Notes: generated from the sequence alone by a model not told the origin. DNA of 64,000 nt from Mesorhizobium sp. LHD-90 (GCF_030929505.1 NZ_JAVFVV010000002.1:248001-312000), one strand, 5' to 3'. Shown: positions 22,094 through 32,932, counted from the first letter of the stretch. A program made the numbers and translations.

Positions 22094-22294
22094 TTAGAGC
22101 CTATGAATTCCAAATTTTCTTGAAAGAATGAGTCCTATATAGACAGATAGGCCTGTAAAAAGCCCGCTCGCTATTGGCGTCGTTGGAAAAAAGAGTACAA
22201 AAATTAACGAGGCGGGTATCAGAATTGCCATAAAGGCGACAAAAAACTTGAGGTGCTTCCCAATTGGTTGGGAGCGTTTCGCGTCTTCCGTCAC
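22094..22294 (-). CDS. Small membrane protein of unknown function
   Basis: A 66-residue protein with two hydrophobic helices (FFVAFMAILIPASLIFVLFF and IASGLFTGLSVYIGLIL) and a basic C-terminus. It starts with GTG 7 bp after the bolA stop, with GGAGTGAGG overlapping that stop as ribosome binding site, so it is translationally coupled to bolA. Its base composition is clearly more AT-rich than its neighbours. I do not recognise the family. Confidence 0.6.
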   Translation of the reverse strand: MTEDAKRSQPIGKHLKFFVAFMAILIPASLIFVLFFPTTPIASGLFTGLSVYIGLILSRKFGIHRL

Positions 22295-22301
22295 AAATAC
22301 C

Positions 22302-22535
22302 TCACTCCGGCGCGCTGGTCTGCAGCGCCAGCGCGTGCAGCACGCCGCCCATGTTGCCCTTCAGCGCCTGGTAGACCATCTGATGCTGCTGGACGCGGCT
22401 TTTTCCGCGAAAGCTCTCGGCCACGACTTCGGCGGCATAATGGTCGCCGTCGCCGGCGAGATCGCGGATCGTCACCTTGGCGTCCGGGATGCCTTCCTTG
22501 ATCAGGCGTTCGATGTCGTGCGCGTCCATTGCCAT
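22302..22535 (-). CDS. bolA: BolA/IbaG-family protein
   Basis: A 77-residue BolA-like protein with the class II KH-like fold: MDAHDIERLIKEGIPDAKV, then LAGDGDHYAAEVVAESFRGK with the conserved His, and RVQQHQMVYQAL. The length and the GDGDHY loop resemble the short BolA2/IbaG type. These proteins form [2Fe-2S] heterocomplexes with CGFS glutaredoxins such as the nearby grxD and take part in Fe-S trafficking and iron sensing. It lies 117 bp downstream of purL on the same strand. Confidence 0.92.
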   Translation of the reverse strand: MAMDAHDIERLIKEGIPDAKVTIRDLAGDGDHYAAEVVAESFRGKSRVQQHQMVYQALKGNMGGVLHALALQTSAPE

Positions 22536-22652
22536 GGGCGAAGCTCCCCGTTCGTTCTGCTTGAGCCAGATATGGCCTCCGGAGCCGGGGAGGTCAATCG
22601 GCCCGACCGTCGATCACCGAAGGAGCAACCCTCGTATGCCGGAGCGATCCCG

Positions 22653-24887
<2,235 letters not shown>

Positions 24888-25119
24888 AGAGGGCGGGTCG
24901 TGCTCTGTTCCGGGGGAGGATCGGCCCGTCTCATATAGCAACGGCGAGGAATTGGCATCCCCGCCGCCGCCAAAAGCGGGAGAAACCCACATCCGTTGGA
25001 CTCAGTCGCGCATTTTTCGTGGCTGTTGCTGGCCCGGAGAAAGCCCGCTAGCGTCCGCCGTTCCGCGATTGGCCGAACAGCCTTCGAATCCAGGGGCCGG
25101 TCGTGACGCGAGGTGAAAC

Positions 25120-25770
25120 ATGGAACTCGTAATTCCGGGAACTGCAAGCCTGCTCCTGTTCACTGGCGCGGCGCTCGTGCTGCTGCTGACGCCGGGACCG
25201 GCGGTGCTCTACATCGTCGCCCGCTCGATCGAGCAGGGCCGTCTTGCCGGCTTCGTGTCCGACCTCGGCATCCATTCCGCCACGCTGGTGCATGTGCTCG
25301 CCGCCTCGCTCGGCCTGTCGGCGCTGCTCGCCTCCTCGGCGATCGCCTTCAGCATCGTCAAATATGCGGGTGCTGCCTATCTGATCTGGATCGGCCTGAA
25401 GAAGATTTTCGGCCGCGTCGAACCCCTCGATCTTGAGGCGGAGACGCCGCGCGCCGACTACGGGCGGCTCTTCCGCGAAGGTTTTGTTGTCAACCTTCTC
25501 AACCCGAAGACGGCGCTGTTCTTCCTGGCCTTTCTGCCACAGTTCGTCGACGTCAGCCGCGGCCATGTGGCGATGCAGATCGCCTTTCTGGGCCTGCTGT
25601 TCACGTTGCTCGGCTTCATCAGCGACGGCTGCTACGCGCTGGCCGCCAGCGCCGCCGGCGGTTGGCTGAAGCGCAGCAAGGCCTATCTCAACGTCGAGCG
25701 CTACGTCAGCGGCGTGGTGTTCATCGGGCTGGGAGTGACTGCGGCTTTTGCAGGAAATCACCGGAAATAA
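25120..25770 (+). CDS. LysE/RhtB-family exporter
   Basis: Inner-membrane exporter of amino acids or related compounds, 216 residues with about six helices. The family pattern LLLTPGPAVLYIVARSIEQG follows TM1, KYAGAAYLIWIGLKKI is the third-helix signature, and GFVVNLLNPKTALFFLAFLP lies in the middle. The substrate is not predictable. It converges with the MocR-type regulator, 34 bp apart, which makes it a natural candidate for that regulator's circuit. It starts 232 bp upstream-divergent from purL. Confidence 0.88.
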   Translation: MELVIPGTASLLLFTGAALVLLLTPGPAVLYIVARSIEQGRLAGFVSDLGIHSATLVHVLAASLGLSALLASSAIAFSIVKYAGAAYLIWIGLKKIFGRVEPLDLEAETPRADYGRLFREGFVVNLLNPKTALFFLAFLPQFVDVSRGHVAMQIAFLGLLFTLLGFISDGCYALAASAAGGWLKRSKAYLNVERYVSGVVFIGLGVTAAFAGNHRK

Positions 25771-25804
25771 GATCCGGCTGGCATGTCAGCAGATTGTGCC
25801 CGTC

Positions 25805-27229
25805 TCAACCATAGCTATCATAACCCGCGCTGCCATGGTCGAGCAGGCGCCGCAGCGTGTTGAACCCGCCCACCACCTGCTCGCGTTTCGACGGCATCGA
25901 AAAACCGATGCGGATGCGGTGAAACACCTTTTCGGCGCGCGCCGGCTTGTATTCGTCCTCGTCGTCGATCAGCACGCCCTCATTGGCGGCCACCTGCTTG
26001 AACGTGCCCGACAGCCATGGCTCCGGCAGCTTCATCCACAGATAGGGGATGTTGCGGTGCGAGCTGAACTCGATGCCGTCGAAGATGCGGCGGGCGAGCG
26101 CCTCGCGTTCGGCGATCTCGCGGCGCACCTTTTCGCGGATCGCTTCGGCCTGGCCTGAATTGACCAGTTGTGCCGTCAGCTCCGCCAGGATGAATGGCAG
26201 CCCGCCGGTCACCATCTTGTGCGCGGTCTGCACGCGCGGCGCCATGTGGGCGGGACAGGCGGCAAAGCCGCCGCGCACGCCCGCCGCCACCGCCTTCGAC
26301 AGGCCGCCGACATGAAAGGTGCGCTCCGGCGCCAGCGCGGCGAGCGGGGTGTAGCGGTTCTCCAGCAGGGTGGCGAAGATCGCGTCTTCGATCAGCCAGA
26401 CATTGTATTTGCGCGCCACCTCGACAATCGCGTTCAGCCGCTCGATCGGCACCACCGACAGCGTCGGGTTCTGCACCGCCGGCATCAGGAAGACCAGTTT
26501 CGGGTGCTGCTGCGCGCATAGCCGCTCGAAATCGTCGGCGTCAGCGCCGTTGCCGTCATTGGCGAAGACGACGCTGCGCCGTCCGATCAGATTGGCGCTG
26601 CGCGAGATCGAGGCATAGGTGAGCTGCTCGAAGGCGATCTTGTCGCCAGGTGCCGTCACTGCGGCGATCACCGCCATGATCGCGGCGTGCACGCCGGTGG
26701 TCGGCACGATCGATTGCGGGTCCGGCGCCCAGTCGCCGCTCGCCAGCCATTTGCGGCCGGCCTCGCGCCATTCCTGCGGCCAGGCGCGCGTATAGTCGCC
26801 AATCTTGTCGGCGTGCTTCAGCGTGATCTGTCCGAGCAGGTCGTGGATGATCGCTGCCTGGCCGACATCCGGCGCCGAGGTGGTGTCCATGCGCAGCTTG
26901 ATCTGCGCGGGCGTCGCCTCGGGAATGATCGTCAGCCGCTCGGGCAGGGGCTGCGCTGCGCTTCGTGCTGGCGGTTCTTCGACATTGCGGTCAAGCACAT
27001 AGGTGCCGCGCCCGACCTCGCCGCTCACCAGCCCGCGCTCGCGCGCCACCGCATAGGCGCGGGTCACAGTGCCGATCGTCACGCCGATGTCGAAGGCGAG
27101 GTTGCGCTGCGGCGGCAATTTCTCGCCGGGCGGCAACGCGCCGCCGCCTATGTCGGTTTCGATCTGGTCCGCCAGACGCAGGTAGAGCGGACCGGTGCCT
27201 TTGGAGAGATCAGGGAGCCAATTTGTCAT
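25805..27229 (-). CDS. MocR/PdxR-type GntR regulator with aminotransferase-like domain
   Basis: A 474-residue transcription factor. Residues about 15-80 form the GntR winged helix (LYLRLADQIETDIGGGALPP, then NLAFDIGVTIGTVTRAYAVA), and residues about 120-470 a fold-type I aminotransferase domain that likely binds PLP (NPTLSVVP, VWLIEDAIF, and the lysine in HVGGLSKAVAAG). MocR proteins sense PLP, amino acids or their adducts. An in-frame ATG at 27253 exists, but the one at 27229 suits the family start. A good -35/-10 pair and several inverted TTGTCA/TGACAA sites lie just upstream, probably for autoregulation and control of DUF1127. Confidence 0.88.
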   Translation of the reverse strand: MTNWLPDLSKGTGPLYLRLADQIETDIGGGALPPGEKLPPQRNLAFDIGVTIGTVTRAYAVARERGLVSGEVGRGTYVLDRNVEEPPARSAAQPLPERLTIIPEATPAQIKLRMDTTSAPDVGQAAIIHDLLGQITLKHADKIGDYTRAWPQEWREAGRKWLASGDWAPDPQSIVPTTGVHAAIMAVIAAVTAPGDKIAFEQLTYASISRSANLIGRRSVVFANDGNGADADDFERLCAQQHPKLVFLMPAVQNPTLSVVPIERLNAIVEVARKYNVWLIEDAIFATLLENRYTPLAALAPERTFHVGGLSKAVAAGVRGGFAACPAHMAPRVQTAHKMVTGGLPFILAELTAQLVNSGQAEAIREKVRREIAEREALARRIFDGIEFSSHRNIPYLWMKLPEPWLSGTFKQVAANEGVLIDDEDEYKPARAEKVFHRIRIGFSMPSKREQVVGGFNTLRRLLDHGSAGYDSYG

Positions 27230-27275
27230 GGGGACAATTTCATATCTTGTCATTGCAATGGAGTCAATTCACAAG

Positions 27276-27303
27276 ATTGTACCTGTCAATCGTGACAAGT
27301 CAA
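27276..27303 (-). promoter_or_regulatory. Promoter and operator region of the MocR-type gene
   Basis: On the minus strand TTGACT (27303-27298), 16 bp, TACAAT (27281-27276) forms a near-consensus promoter. The same interval and the bases down to 27246 hold CTTGTCA and TGACAAG in opposite orientation, plausible binding half-sites for the MocR regulator in the 90 bp shared with the divergent DUF1127 gene. Confidence 0.45.
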
Positions 27304-27319
27304 TCGAGAGGGAATTGCA

Positions 27320-27556
27320 ATGAGCGCAATGAAGACATTATCGACGAGCGGATCGTATCCTTCCACGTCGCCGGCTGCCGGTTTCGGCACGCGCGCCCTG
27401 CGTCTGGTTTCGGGCGCAATCGAAGGCCTGTCGGCCATGTTCGAGCGGCGTCGCGGCCGGCTGGCCCTGCTGGAAATGACCGACGATCAGTTGAAGGATA
27501 TCGGTTTCTCGAGAGCCGATGCGGAACGCGAAGGGCTGCGGCGTCCCTGGCAGTGA
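27320..27556 (+). CDS. DUF1127 (YjiS-like) small protein
   Basis: A 78-residue protein with the C-terminal DUF1127 domain (LALLEMTDDQLKDIGFSRADAEREG), a DxxLxDIGxxR-type arginine-containing motif. Members in Agrobacterium and relatives affect phosphate and carbon metabolism and small-RNA interactions through this short arginine-containing domain. The N-terminal 30 residues are low-complexity (Ser/Pro/Gly). It is divergent from the MocR gene and shares its regulatory region, with AGAGGGA as ribosome binding site. Confidence 0.82.
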   Translation: MSAMKTLSTSGSYPSTSPAAGFGTRALRLVSGAIEGLSAMFERRRGRLALLEMTDDQLKDIGFSRADAEREGLRRPWQ

Positions 27557-27591
27557 GGGCTGCGCCTTGGCCAATCCTCGCAAACCAAAGT

Positions 27592-27694
27592 GTCCAGATT
27601 GAACCTTTCCGCCGGTGAGGCGCCGTAAAAGCGCGGCTCATCGAACTGCGGCATCCCTTGCTGCAATCCACCGACGGAATGGTTCAATCTGGAC
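27592..27694. repeat. 103 bp element with inverted terminal repeats
   Basis: Perfect 14 bp ends (GTCCAGATTGAACC at 27592-27605 and its complement at 27681-27694) that continue inwards to about 25 bp with two mismatches. It contains no gene and lies between the DUF1127 gene and the lipoprotein gene. It looks like a small non-autonomous palindromic element. Confidence 0.6.
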
Positions 27695-27762
27695 GCAATC
27701 TTGTGCCGGCCAGCGCGTCGGCCCTCGTCACGGTCGGTTCGTCCGAGCAGAGTGTCTTCAGG

Positions 27763-28167
27763 TCAGGCGGCTGCGCCGCAGGACGTGTCGCCGGCCGTCC
27801 AACGCTTGAGATCGCCGGAAATCCGGGCGCCGACCGGCTCGCTCATCAGCGGTCCGAACGCATCGACGCGCGACGAACTTCCCTGCGCCTGCACGACCAG
27901 CAGCGGCTTTCCGCCGAAATTTTTAGCAGGCACCAGCAGGAAGCGCGGCGTGCCGGTCATGGAATTCAGCTCATTGGCGAAACGATAGGAGCGGAAGGCC
28001 GGGTCCTTGGAGGCGAACCAGCATTTGTGCGCAGCCGTCGCCACAGTCTCCATCGCGCGCAGCGAGGCGCTCTTGCCGCCCGAACCCGTGGTGACTTTTG
28101 CCGGCTGCGCCTGGCAGGCGGCGAGCATAAACGCAAGGACGGGCAGGGCGGCTTGTCTCAGTCGCAT
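27763..28167 (-). CDS. Putative lipoprotein, unknown function
   Basis: A 134-residue precursor with a lipoprotein signal peptide (MRLRQAALPVLAFMLAAC, lipobox LAAC), so the mature protein should be lipid-anchored in the periplasm. The mature domain (METVATAAHKCWFASKDPAFRSYRF, then PRFLLVPAKNFGGKPLLVVQ, ending GDTSC) holds two Cys residues that could pair. I do not recognise a named family. It sits 37 bp downstream of purQ on the same strand and may be co-transcribed with it. The longer frame to 28260 overlaps purQ and is not needed. Confidence 0.7.
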   Translation of the reverse strand: MRLRQAALPVLAFMLAACQAQPAKVTTGSGGKSASLRAMETVATAAHKCWFASKDPAFRSYRFANELNSMTGTPRFLLVPAKNFGGKPLLVVQAQGSSSRVDAFGPLMSEPVGARISGDLKRWTAGDTSCGAAA

Positions 28168-28204
28168 CGATTGTCCCTGTGAAGCTGCGATTGTTTCGAG
28201 CAAA

Positions 28205-28873
28205 TCAGGCGGCGATGCCCAGCGCGCTTTCGAACAGGCCGCGCCCGTCGATGCCACCATGCGCCGCCTCGATCAGATCTTCCGGATGCGGCATCAGGCC
28301 GAGCACGTTGCCCGATGCATTCATGATGCCGGCAATGTCGTTGATCGAACCGTTCGGATTGGTGTTTTCGGCATAGCGGAACACTACCCGGCCCTCGCCC
28401 TCGATGCGGGCGAGCGTTTCGGCATCGGCAAAAAAGTTGCCGTCGTGATGGGCGACCGGCGCCCGGATGACCTGCCCCGGCGCATAGTTGCGGGTGAACA
28501 GCGTGTTAGCGTTGGCGACTGAAAGCTTCACCTCGCGGCAGACGAATTTCAGCGACTTGTTGCGCATCAGCGCGCCCGGCAGCAGGCCGGCTTCGAGAAG
28601 AATCTGAAAACCGTTGCAGACGCCGATCACCGGCACGCCTTTTTTCGCCTTTTCGGCCACCGCCTGCATCACCGGCTTGCGCGCGCCGATCGCGCCGCAG
28701 CGCAGATAGTCGCCATAGGAAAAACCGCCGGGAATGACGATCAGGTCGACATCCGGGATTTCAGTCTCGGTCTGCCAGACGGTGACCGGCGGTTTTCCGG
28801 AGATTTTGGTCAGCGCCGCGATCATGTCGCGGTCGCGATTGAGGCCGGGGAGCAGGACGACGGCGGATTTCAT
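28205..28873 (-). CDS. purQ: FGAM synthase glutaminase subunit
   Basis: Class I glutamine amidotransferase subunit that feeds ammonia to PurL. The 222-residue protein has the nucleophile Cys in [15 protein letters not shown], the oxyanion region [16 protein letters not shown] and the His/Glu of the triad in [11 protein letters not shown]. The start ATG overlaps the stop of the preceding small gene (bases 28870-28873), indicating coupling. It works with the nearby purS and the more distant purL. Confidence 0.96.
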   Translation of the reverse strand: MKSAVVLLPGLNRDRDMIAALTKISGKPPVTVWQTETEIPDVDLIVIPGGFSYGDYLRCGAIGARKPVMQAVAEKAKKGVPVIGVCNGFQILLEAGLLPGALMRNKSLKFVCREVKLSVANANTLFTRNYAPGQVIRAPVAHHDGNFFADAETLARIEGEGRVVFRYAENTNPNGSINDIAGIMNASGNVLGLMPHPEDLIEAAHGGIDGRGLFESALGIAA

Positions 28874-29142
28874 TTTGGCTCGTAAGGGTTCTGGGCTTCT
28901 GCGAGTTCGTGGAGGTCGAGGCGGCGTTCGATGCGCTCCAGCCGATCGTCGATGCGAGATGTGACCGCATAGATATTGTTGATGTCGGTCTGCGTGCTCA
29001 GCGCCTGCAGCCTCATCGCCACGATCTCGTGCTTCACCTCGCCGAGCGCATGATCAAACTTGTCCATGCGCTGATGAATCTTCTTCAGCAGTTCGTAGAT
29101 CAGTTCTCCATCAATTTCCGCCACCGCGCCCTCCGAGGGCAC
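28870..29142 (-). CDS. Small coiled-coil protein between purS and purQ
   Basis: A 90-residue acidic protein, almost wholly alpha-helical by composition, with heptad-like runs ([20 protein letters not shown] and [19 protein letters not shown]). It has no membrane helix or metal motif. It starts 4 bp after purS and its stop overlaps the purQ start, so all three are translated from one message. I do not know the family; similar short coiled-coil proteins are often annotated as hypothetical. A role in assembling the PurLQS complex is possible but unsupported. Confidence 0.7.
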   Translation of the reverse strand: MPSEGAVAEIDGELIYELLKKIHQRMDKFDHALGEVKHEIVAMRLQALSTQTDINNIYAVTSRIDDRLERIERRLDLHELAEAQNPYEPK

Positions 29143-29146
29143 AATT

Positions 29147-29389
29147 TCAGGTAAGCGTCACACTATAATTCTCGATCACCGTGTTGGCCAACAGCTTCTC
29201 GCACATGGCTTTCAGGTCGGTCTCGGCCTTCGCCGTGTCGGTTCCCTCAAGCTGCACATCGAACACTTTTCCCTGGCGCACCTGGCCGACGCCGGAAAAA
29301 CCCAGCGTGCCGAGCGCGCCCTCGATCGCCTTGCCTTGCGGGTCGAGCACGCCGTTCTTGAGGGTGACGGTAACGCGGGCTTTGATCAC
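29147..29389 (-). CDS. purS: FGAM synthase subunit PurS
   Basis: Small 80-residue structural subunit that bridges PurL and PurQ in bacteria with the short PurL. The sequence shows the expected VTVTLKNGVLDPQGKAIEGAL start, LGFSGVGQVRQGKVFDVQL in the middle and KLLANTVIENYSVTL at the end. It lies between purC and the coiled-coil gene on the same strand. Confidence 0.95.
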   Translation of the reverse strand: MIKARVTVTLKNGVLDPQGKAIEGALGTLGFSGVGQVRQGKVFDVQLEGTDTAKAETDLKAMCEKLLANTVIENYSVTLT

Positions 29390-29441
29390 GAGACGGTCGT
29401 TCCTTGCAGAAATTCGAAGATTCTGGAAATCGGGCAGCCGC

Positions 29442-30233
29442 TCAGTGCGGTTTGCCTTTTCCGTTGCCGGAGGCGACCAGGATCGGCCCGGTCGGGCGCG
29501 GCGGCTCGTTCTCGTTCATGATGCCGAGGCGACGCGCGACCTCCTGATAAGCTTCCACCAGTCCGCCCATGTCGCGGCGAAACCGGTCCTTGTCGAGCTT
29601 GTCCTGTGTCGCCACGTCCCACAGCCGGCAGGAGTCCGGCGAGATCTCGTCGGCCACCACGATGCGCATCATGTCGCCCTCGTAGAGGCGGCCGCATTCC
29701 ATCTTGAAGTCGACGAGTTGGATGCCGACGCCCAAAAACAGGCCGGACAGGAAATCGTTGACGCGGATGGCCAGCGCCATGATGTCGTCGATTTCCTGCG
29801 GGGAGGCCCAGCCGAAGGCGGTGATGTGCTCTTCCGACACCATCGGGTCGTCGAGCGCGTCGGCCTTGTAGTAGAACTCGATGATCGAGCGCGGCAGCAC
29901 AGTGCCTTCCTCGATGCCGAGGCGTTTTGCCAGCGAGCCGGCGGCGATGTTGCGCACCACGACCTCGAGCGGGATGATTTCGACTTCCTTGATCAACTGC
30001 TCGCGCATGTTGATGCGGCGAATGAAGTGGGTCGGGATGCCCATCCGGTTCAGATGGTTGAAAATGTGCTCGGAGATGCGGTTGTTGATGACGCCCTTGC
30101 CGTCGACGATCTCATGCTTTTTCTTGTTGAACGCCGTGGCGTCGTCCTTGAAGAACTGGATGAGCGTGCCCGGCTCCGGGCCCTCATAAAGGATCTTTGC
30201 CTTGCCTTCGTAGATTCGGCGGCGATTTTTCAT
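29442..30233 (-). CDS. purC: Phosphoribosylaminoimidazole-succinocarboxamide synthase
   Basis: SAICAR synthase, joining aspartate to CAIR in purine synthesis. The 263-residue protein begins [18 protein letters not shown] and contains the signature segments [22 protein letters not shown] and [28 protein letters not shown]-type (split here for length: VDFKMECGR, then [14 protein letters not shown]). The ATG at 30233 is chosen over the longer frame. It is the first gene of the purC-purS-X-purQ run. The 271 bp upstream, shared with the divergent DUF1476 gene, holds no site I can identify. Confidence 0.96.
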   Translation of the reverse strand: MKNRRRIYEGKAKILYEGPEPGTLIQFFKDDATAFNKKKHEIVDGKGVINNRISEHIFNHLNRMGIPTHFIRRINMREQLIKEVEIIPLEVVVRNIAAGSLAKRLGIEEGTVLPRSIIEFYYKADALDDPMVSEEHITAFGWASPQEIDDIMALAIRVNDFLSGLFLGVGIQLVDFKMECGRLYEGDMMRIVVADEISPDSCRLWDVATQDKLDKDRFRRDMGGLVEAYQEVARRLGIMNENEPPRPTGPILVASGNGKGKPH

Positions 30234-30504
30234 AGCGGTTTCTCTGGATTGACTGGAAGGCGGATCATACCCGTACCCTCCGACTCGCGCGATCTGGCGC
30301 GCGATCATGGGTTTCAACGGCGGTCTCTATCGCAAACCGGACTTTTCCTCAATCGGCATTTCCGGGCAATCAACGGCTTTCCGGGCACGATTTGCCGCAG
30401 CGCAGCATGTGCGCCGATATTGACCGGGACGCGGCGTTTTGGTTTGTGCTGATGAACCGTTATATGGGACCGACTGAATCGAATTCCCAGCCGGAGGAAT
30501 GGCC

Positions 30505-30825
30505 ATGACCAGCATGAAAGACCGTGAGGAAGGTTTCGAGCGCAAGTTCGCGATCGACGAGGAACAGCGTTTTCGAGCAACCGCGCGCCGCAACAAGATG
30601 CTTGGCCTGTGGGCGGCCGAAAAGCTCGGCAAGTCGGGCGCCGACGCCGAGGCGTACGCCAAGGAAGTCATCGTCTCCGACATTGAGGAAGCCGGCGATC
30701 ACGACGTGTTCCGCAAGGTGCGCAAGGATTTCGACGCCGCCGGCGTCGACCAGTCGGACCACCAGATCCGCCGCACCATGGACGAGCTGATGGTGCAGGC
30801 CGTCGAGCAGGTGAAGAATAGCTGA
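30505..30825 (+). CDS. DUF1476 protein, zeta-type inhibitor of F1-ATPase
   Basis: A 106-residue all-helical protein (MKDREEGFERKFAIDEEQRF, then RNKMLGLWAAEKLGKSG) matching DUF1476. In Paracoccus this protein is the zeta subunit that inhibits the F1-ATPase with its N-terminal segment; the same role is expected here but inhibition is weaker or absent in some alphaproteobacteria. Two ATGs are close: GGAGGA (30493-30498) touches the first (30499) and is six bases before the second (30505), so the second is preferred. A terminator follows directly. Confidence 0.9.
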   Translation: MTSMKDREEGFERKFAIDEEQRFRATARRNKMLGLWAAEKLGKSGADAEAYAKEVIVSDIEEAGDHDVFRKVRKDFDAAGVDQSDHQIRRTMDELMVQAVEQVKNS

Positions 30826-30850
30826 CGGCGTTTGCGCTGGACCAAGACGA

Positions 30851-30877
30851 CCGCCCGCTTGCCGGGCGGTTTTTCTT
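30851..30877 (+). terminator. Intrinsic terminator after the DUF1476 gene
   Basis: CCGCCCG, loop CTTGC, CGGGCGG, then TTTTTCTTT, starting 26 bp after the stop. Confidence 0.85.
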
Positions 30878-30932
30878 TGCCTTCGGCGCGGCGCGCGGGC
30901 AATCTCGCCGCCACAAGCAGAGGAGAAATACG

Positions 30933-31712
30933 GTGACTTTAGCGAACAGGCTGGCGGCTGATGAGGTTGTGATAACCGCGTGGTCCGGCGTGCCGGACGC
31001 GCTCACTGTCGAACTCATGGCCGCCCAGCCCTTCGACGCCGTGACGCTCGACATGCAGCATGGCGGCCATCACGAGGACAGCGTGCTGCGCTCAATCGTC
31101 CCGGTGAAGCGTGCCCAGAAACCGGTGATCGTGCGTATTCCGGTCGGCCGCTTCGACATGGCGAGCCGCGCGCTCGACTTCGGCGCCGACGCCGTGATTG
31201 CGCCGATGGTGAATTCGGTCGAGGATGCCCGACGCTTCGCCGCCGCGATGAAATATCCGCCGGTCGGCGAGCGCTCCTGGGGCCCGACCTTCGGCCTGCC
31301 GCGTTATGGAAAAACCACGATGCAGGCGTGGTTGGAGGAGAGCAACAGACGCACGCTGGCTTTCGCCATGATCGAGACGCGGCAGGCGCTCGACGCCCTC
31401 GACGACATCCTGGCGGTGCCGGGCATCGACGCCATCTTCCTCGGCCCATCGGATTTTTCGATTGCCTGGAGCGGCGGCAAGACCGTCAACTCGACGCTGG
31501 AGGACATGATGGAAACCGTGGCGTCGGTGGCGGCGCGCGCCCGTGCGGCGGGAAAATTCACCGGCATCTACGTCATCGACCCGTCGATCGCCGGCCGTTT
31601 TGTCAAGATGGGCTACCGCCTGCTGGCCACCGGCAGCGAGGGCCAGTTGATCGCGCGCGGCGCCGAGCTGCAACTCGGCGCCATCAAGAACTCGATCGGG
31701 CAGGGCGGCTAG
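30933..31712 (+). CDS. HpcH/HpaI aldolase family protein
   Basis: Class II pyruvate-type aldolase of 259 residues acting on 2-oxo acids such as 4-hydroxy-2-oxo-heptanedioate or similar sugars acids. Visible motifs are DMQHGGHHED with the catalytic His, IVRIPVGRFDMASRALDFGA, VNSVEDARRFAAAMKYPP with the usual GxRSWGP, and AMIETRQALDALDDI, which supplies a metal-binding Glu, followed by FLGPSDFS with the Asp. Metal binding is intact. The GTG at 30933 has AGGAG upstream. It overlaps the convergent MFS gene by 4 bp. Confidence 0.87.
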   Translation: MTLANRLAADEVVITAWSGVPDALTVELMAAQPFDAVTLDMQHGGHHEDSVLRSIVPVKRAQKPVIVRIPVGRFDMASRALDFGADAVIAPMVNSVEDARRFAAAMKYPPVGERSWGPTFGLPRYGKTTMQAWLEESNRRTLAFAMIETRQALDALDDILAVPGIDAIFLGPSDFSIAWSGGKTVNSTLEDMMETVASVAARARAAGKFTGIYVIDPSIAGRFVKMGYRLLATGSEGQLIARGAELQLGAIKNSIGQGG

Positions 31713-32932
31713 ACCGCCCGCGGCAGCGCCTTGCCGCCCAGCGAAAACACCAGCAGCGCGCCCAAAAGCATGGCGATGCCGGCATAGACGAAGGCGCCCG
31801 ACGCTCCAAAACCGTCGACGAGCAGCCCGCCGAAGATGGCGCCGCCTGCGATCGCCACCTGGAAGGCCGTGACCAGCAGTCCGCCGGCGCTTTCGGCCTC
31901 ATCTGGGGCGGCGCGCACCATCCAGGTCTGCAAGCCGACCGGCAGCATGCCGAAGGCGAAACCCCAGGCGGTGACGGCGATTGCCGACACCCAATCCGCC
32001 GAGCCGAAGAGCACCAGCGCCAGCGCCGTCACGGCGATGACCAGCGCGCCGATGCCGACGTTCGCTTTCAGGCTGCGCTCAATCAGAAAACCGCTGGCCA
32101 GGTTGCCGAAGAAGCCGGCAACGCCGAAGCCAAGCAGCGTCAGCGAGATCGCCTCGACCTCGAACTTCGTCACGTTTTCGAGGAACGGCCTGATATAGGT
32201 AAAGCCAGCGAAATGACCGGAGGCGATCAGCAGCGTGGCGGCGATCGCCATCCGCACGCTCAGCCGCCGCAGCAGGCCGGCGAGGGCGGAAAGGCCCGGG
32301 GAGCCGATGGGCGACAGGCGCGGAATGGTCAGCATCTGCACCACCAGCGTCACCGCCGCGACGATTGCCGCCAGCCCGAAGGCGGCGCGCCAGCCCCACA
32401 ATTCACCGATATAGGCGCCGACCGGTGCTGCGCAGACGGTGGCCACCGACACGCCGGTGAAGACGATCGACATGGCGCGCGGCATCATTTTCGCTGGCAC
32501 CAGCCGCATCGCCATGGCGCCGGCCATCGACCAGAAGCCGCCCAGCGCCACGCCGAGGATGACCCGCGCCACCAGCAGCGTCGTCAGGCCGGAAGCGGTG
32601 GCCGACAGCACGTTGGAGACGATCAAGAGCAGCGTGAACGTCCACATGACGATGCGGCGGTCGATGTTCTTGGTGACGATGGCGATGGTCGGCGCGGCGA
32701 TGGCGCCGACAACAGCGGTGGCGGTGACCGCCTGGCCGGCCGCGCCATCGCTGACACCGAGATCGCCGGCGATGCGGGTCAGCAGGCTGGCCGGCAGGAA
32801 TTCGGCGGTGACGAGCCCGAACACGCCGAGGGACAGCGAAACGACGGCGGCCCACAGGGCCTCCGTACGTTCGACCGTGCCGGCGGCAGCGCCAGCCTCC
32901 TCGACGGTTGTGGCGGAAAGCGAATCTGACAT
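31709..32932 (-). CDS. MFS transporter (AraJ/NepI-like)
   Basis: A 407-residue 12-helix inner-membrane transporter of the DHA1 family. The N-terminal helix (AAVVSLSLGVFGLVTAEFLP) has the GVFGxxTAEFLP pattern of AraJ/NepI/YdhP-type exporters, and MRLVPAKMMPRAMSIVFTG follows TM4. The substrate is unknown; arabinose-, purine- or drug-type efflux are all represented in this group. It is divergent from an AraC-family gene 71 bp away, which probably regulates it. The ATG at 32932 removes nine non-conserved residues of the longer frame. Confidence 0.85.
   Translation of the reverse strand: MSDSLSATTVEEAGAAAGTVERTEALWAAVVSLSLGVFGLVTAEFLPASLLTRIAGDLGVSDGAAGQAVTATAVVGAIAAPTIAIVTKNIDRRIVMWTFTLLLIVSNVLSATASGLTTLLVARVILGVALGGFWSMAGAMAMRLVPAKMMPRAMSIVFTGVSVATVCAAPVGAYIGELWGWRAAFGLAAIVAAVTLVVQMLTIPRLSPIGSPGLSALAGLLRRLSVRMAIAATLLIASGHFAGFTYIRPFLENVTKFEVEAISLTLLGFGVAGFFGNLASGFLIERSLKANVGIGALVIAVTALALVLFGSADWVSAIAVTAWGFAFGMLPVGLQTWMVRAAPDEAESAGGLLVTAFQVAIAGGAIFGGLLVDGFGASGAFVYAGIAMLLGALLVFSLGGKALPRAV

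Noticed and set aside
27681-27694. GGTTCAATC stretch considered as a tRNA T-arm
   Set aside because: No acceptor or anticodon stems can be formed; it is the inverted end of a small repeat element.
30980-32929. 649-codon open frame on the plus strand across the HpcH aldolase and MFS genes
   Set aside because: It overlaps two well-supported genes in other frames and has low-complexity Arg/Gly/Gln-rich composition.
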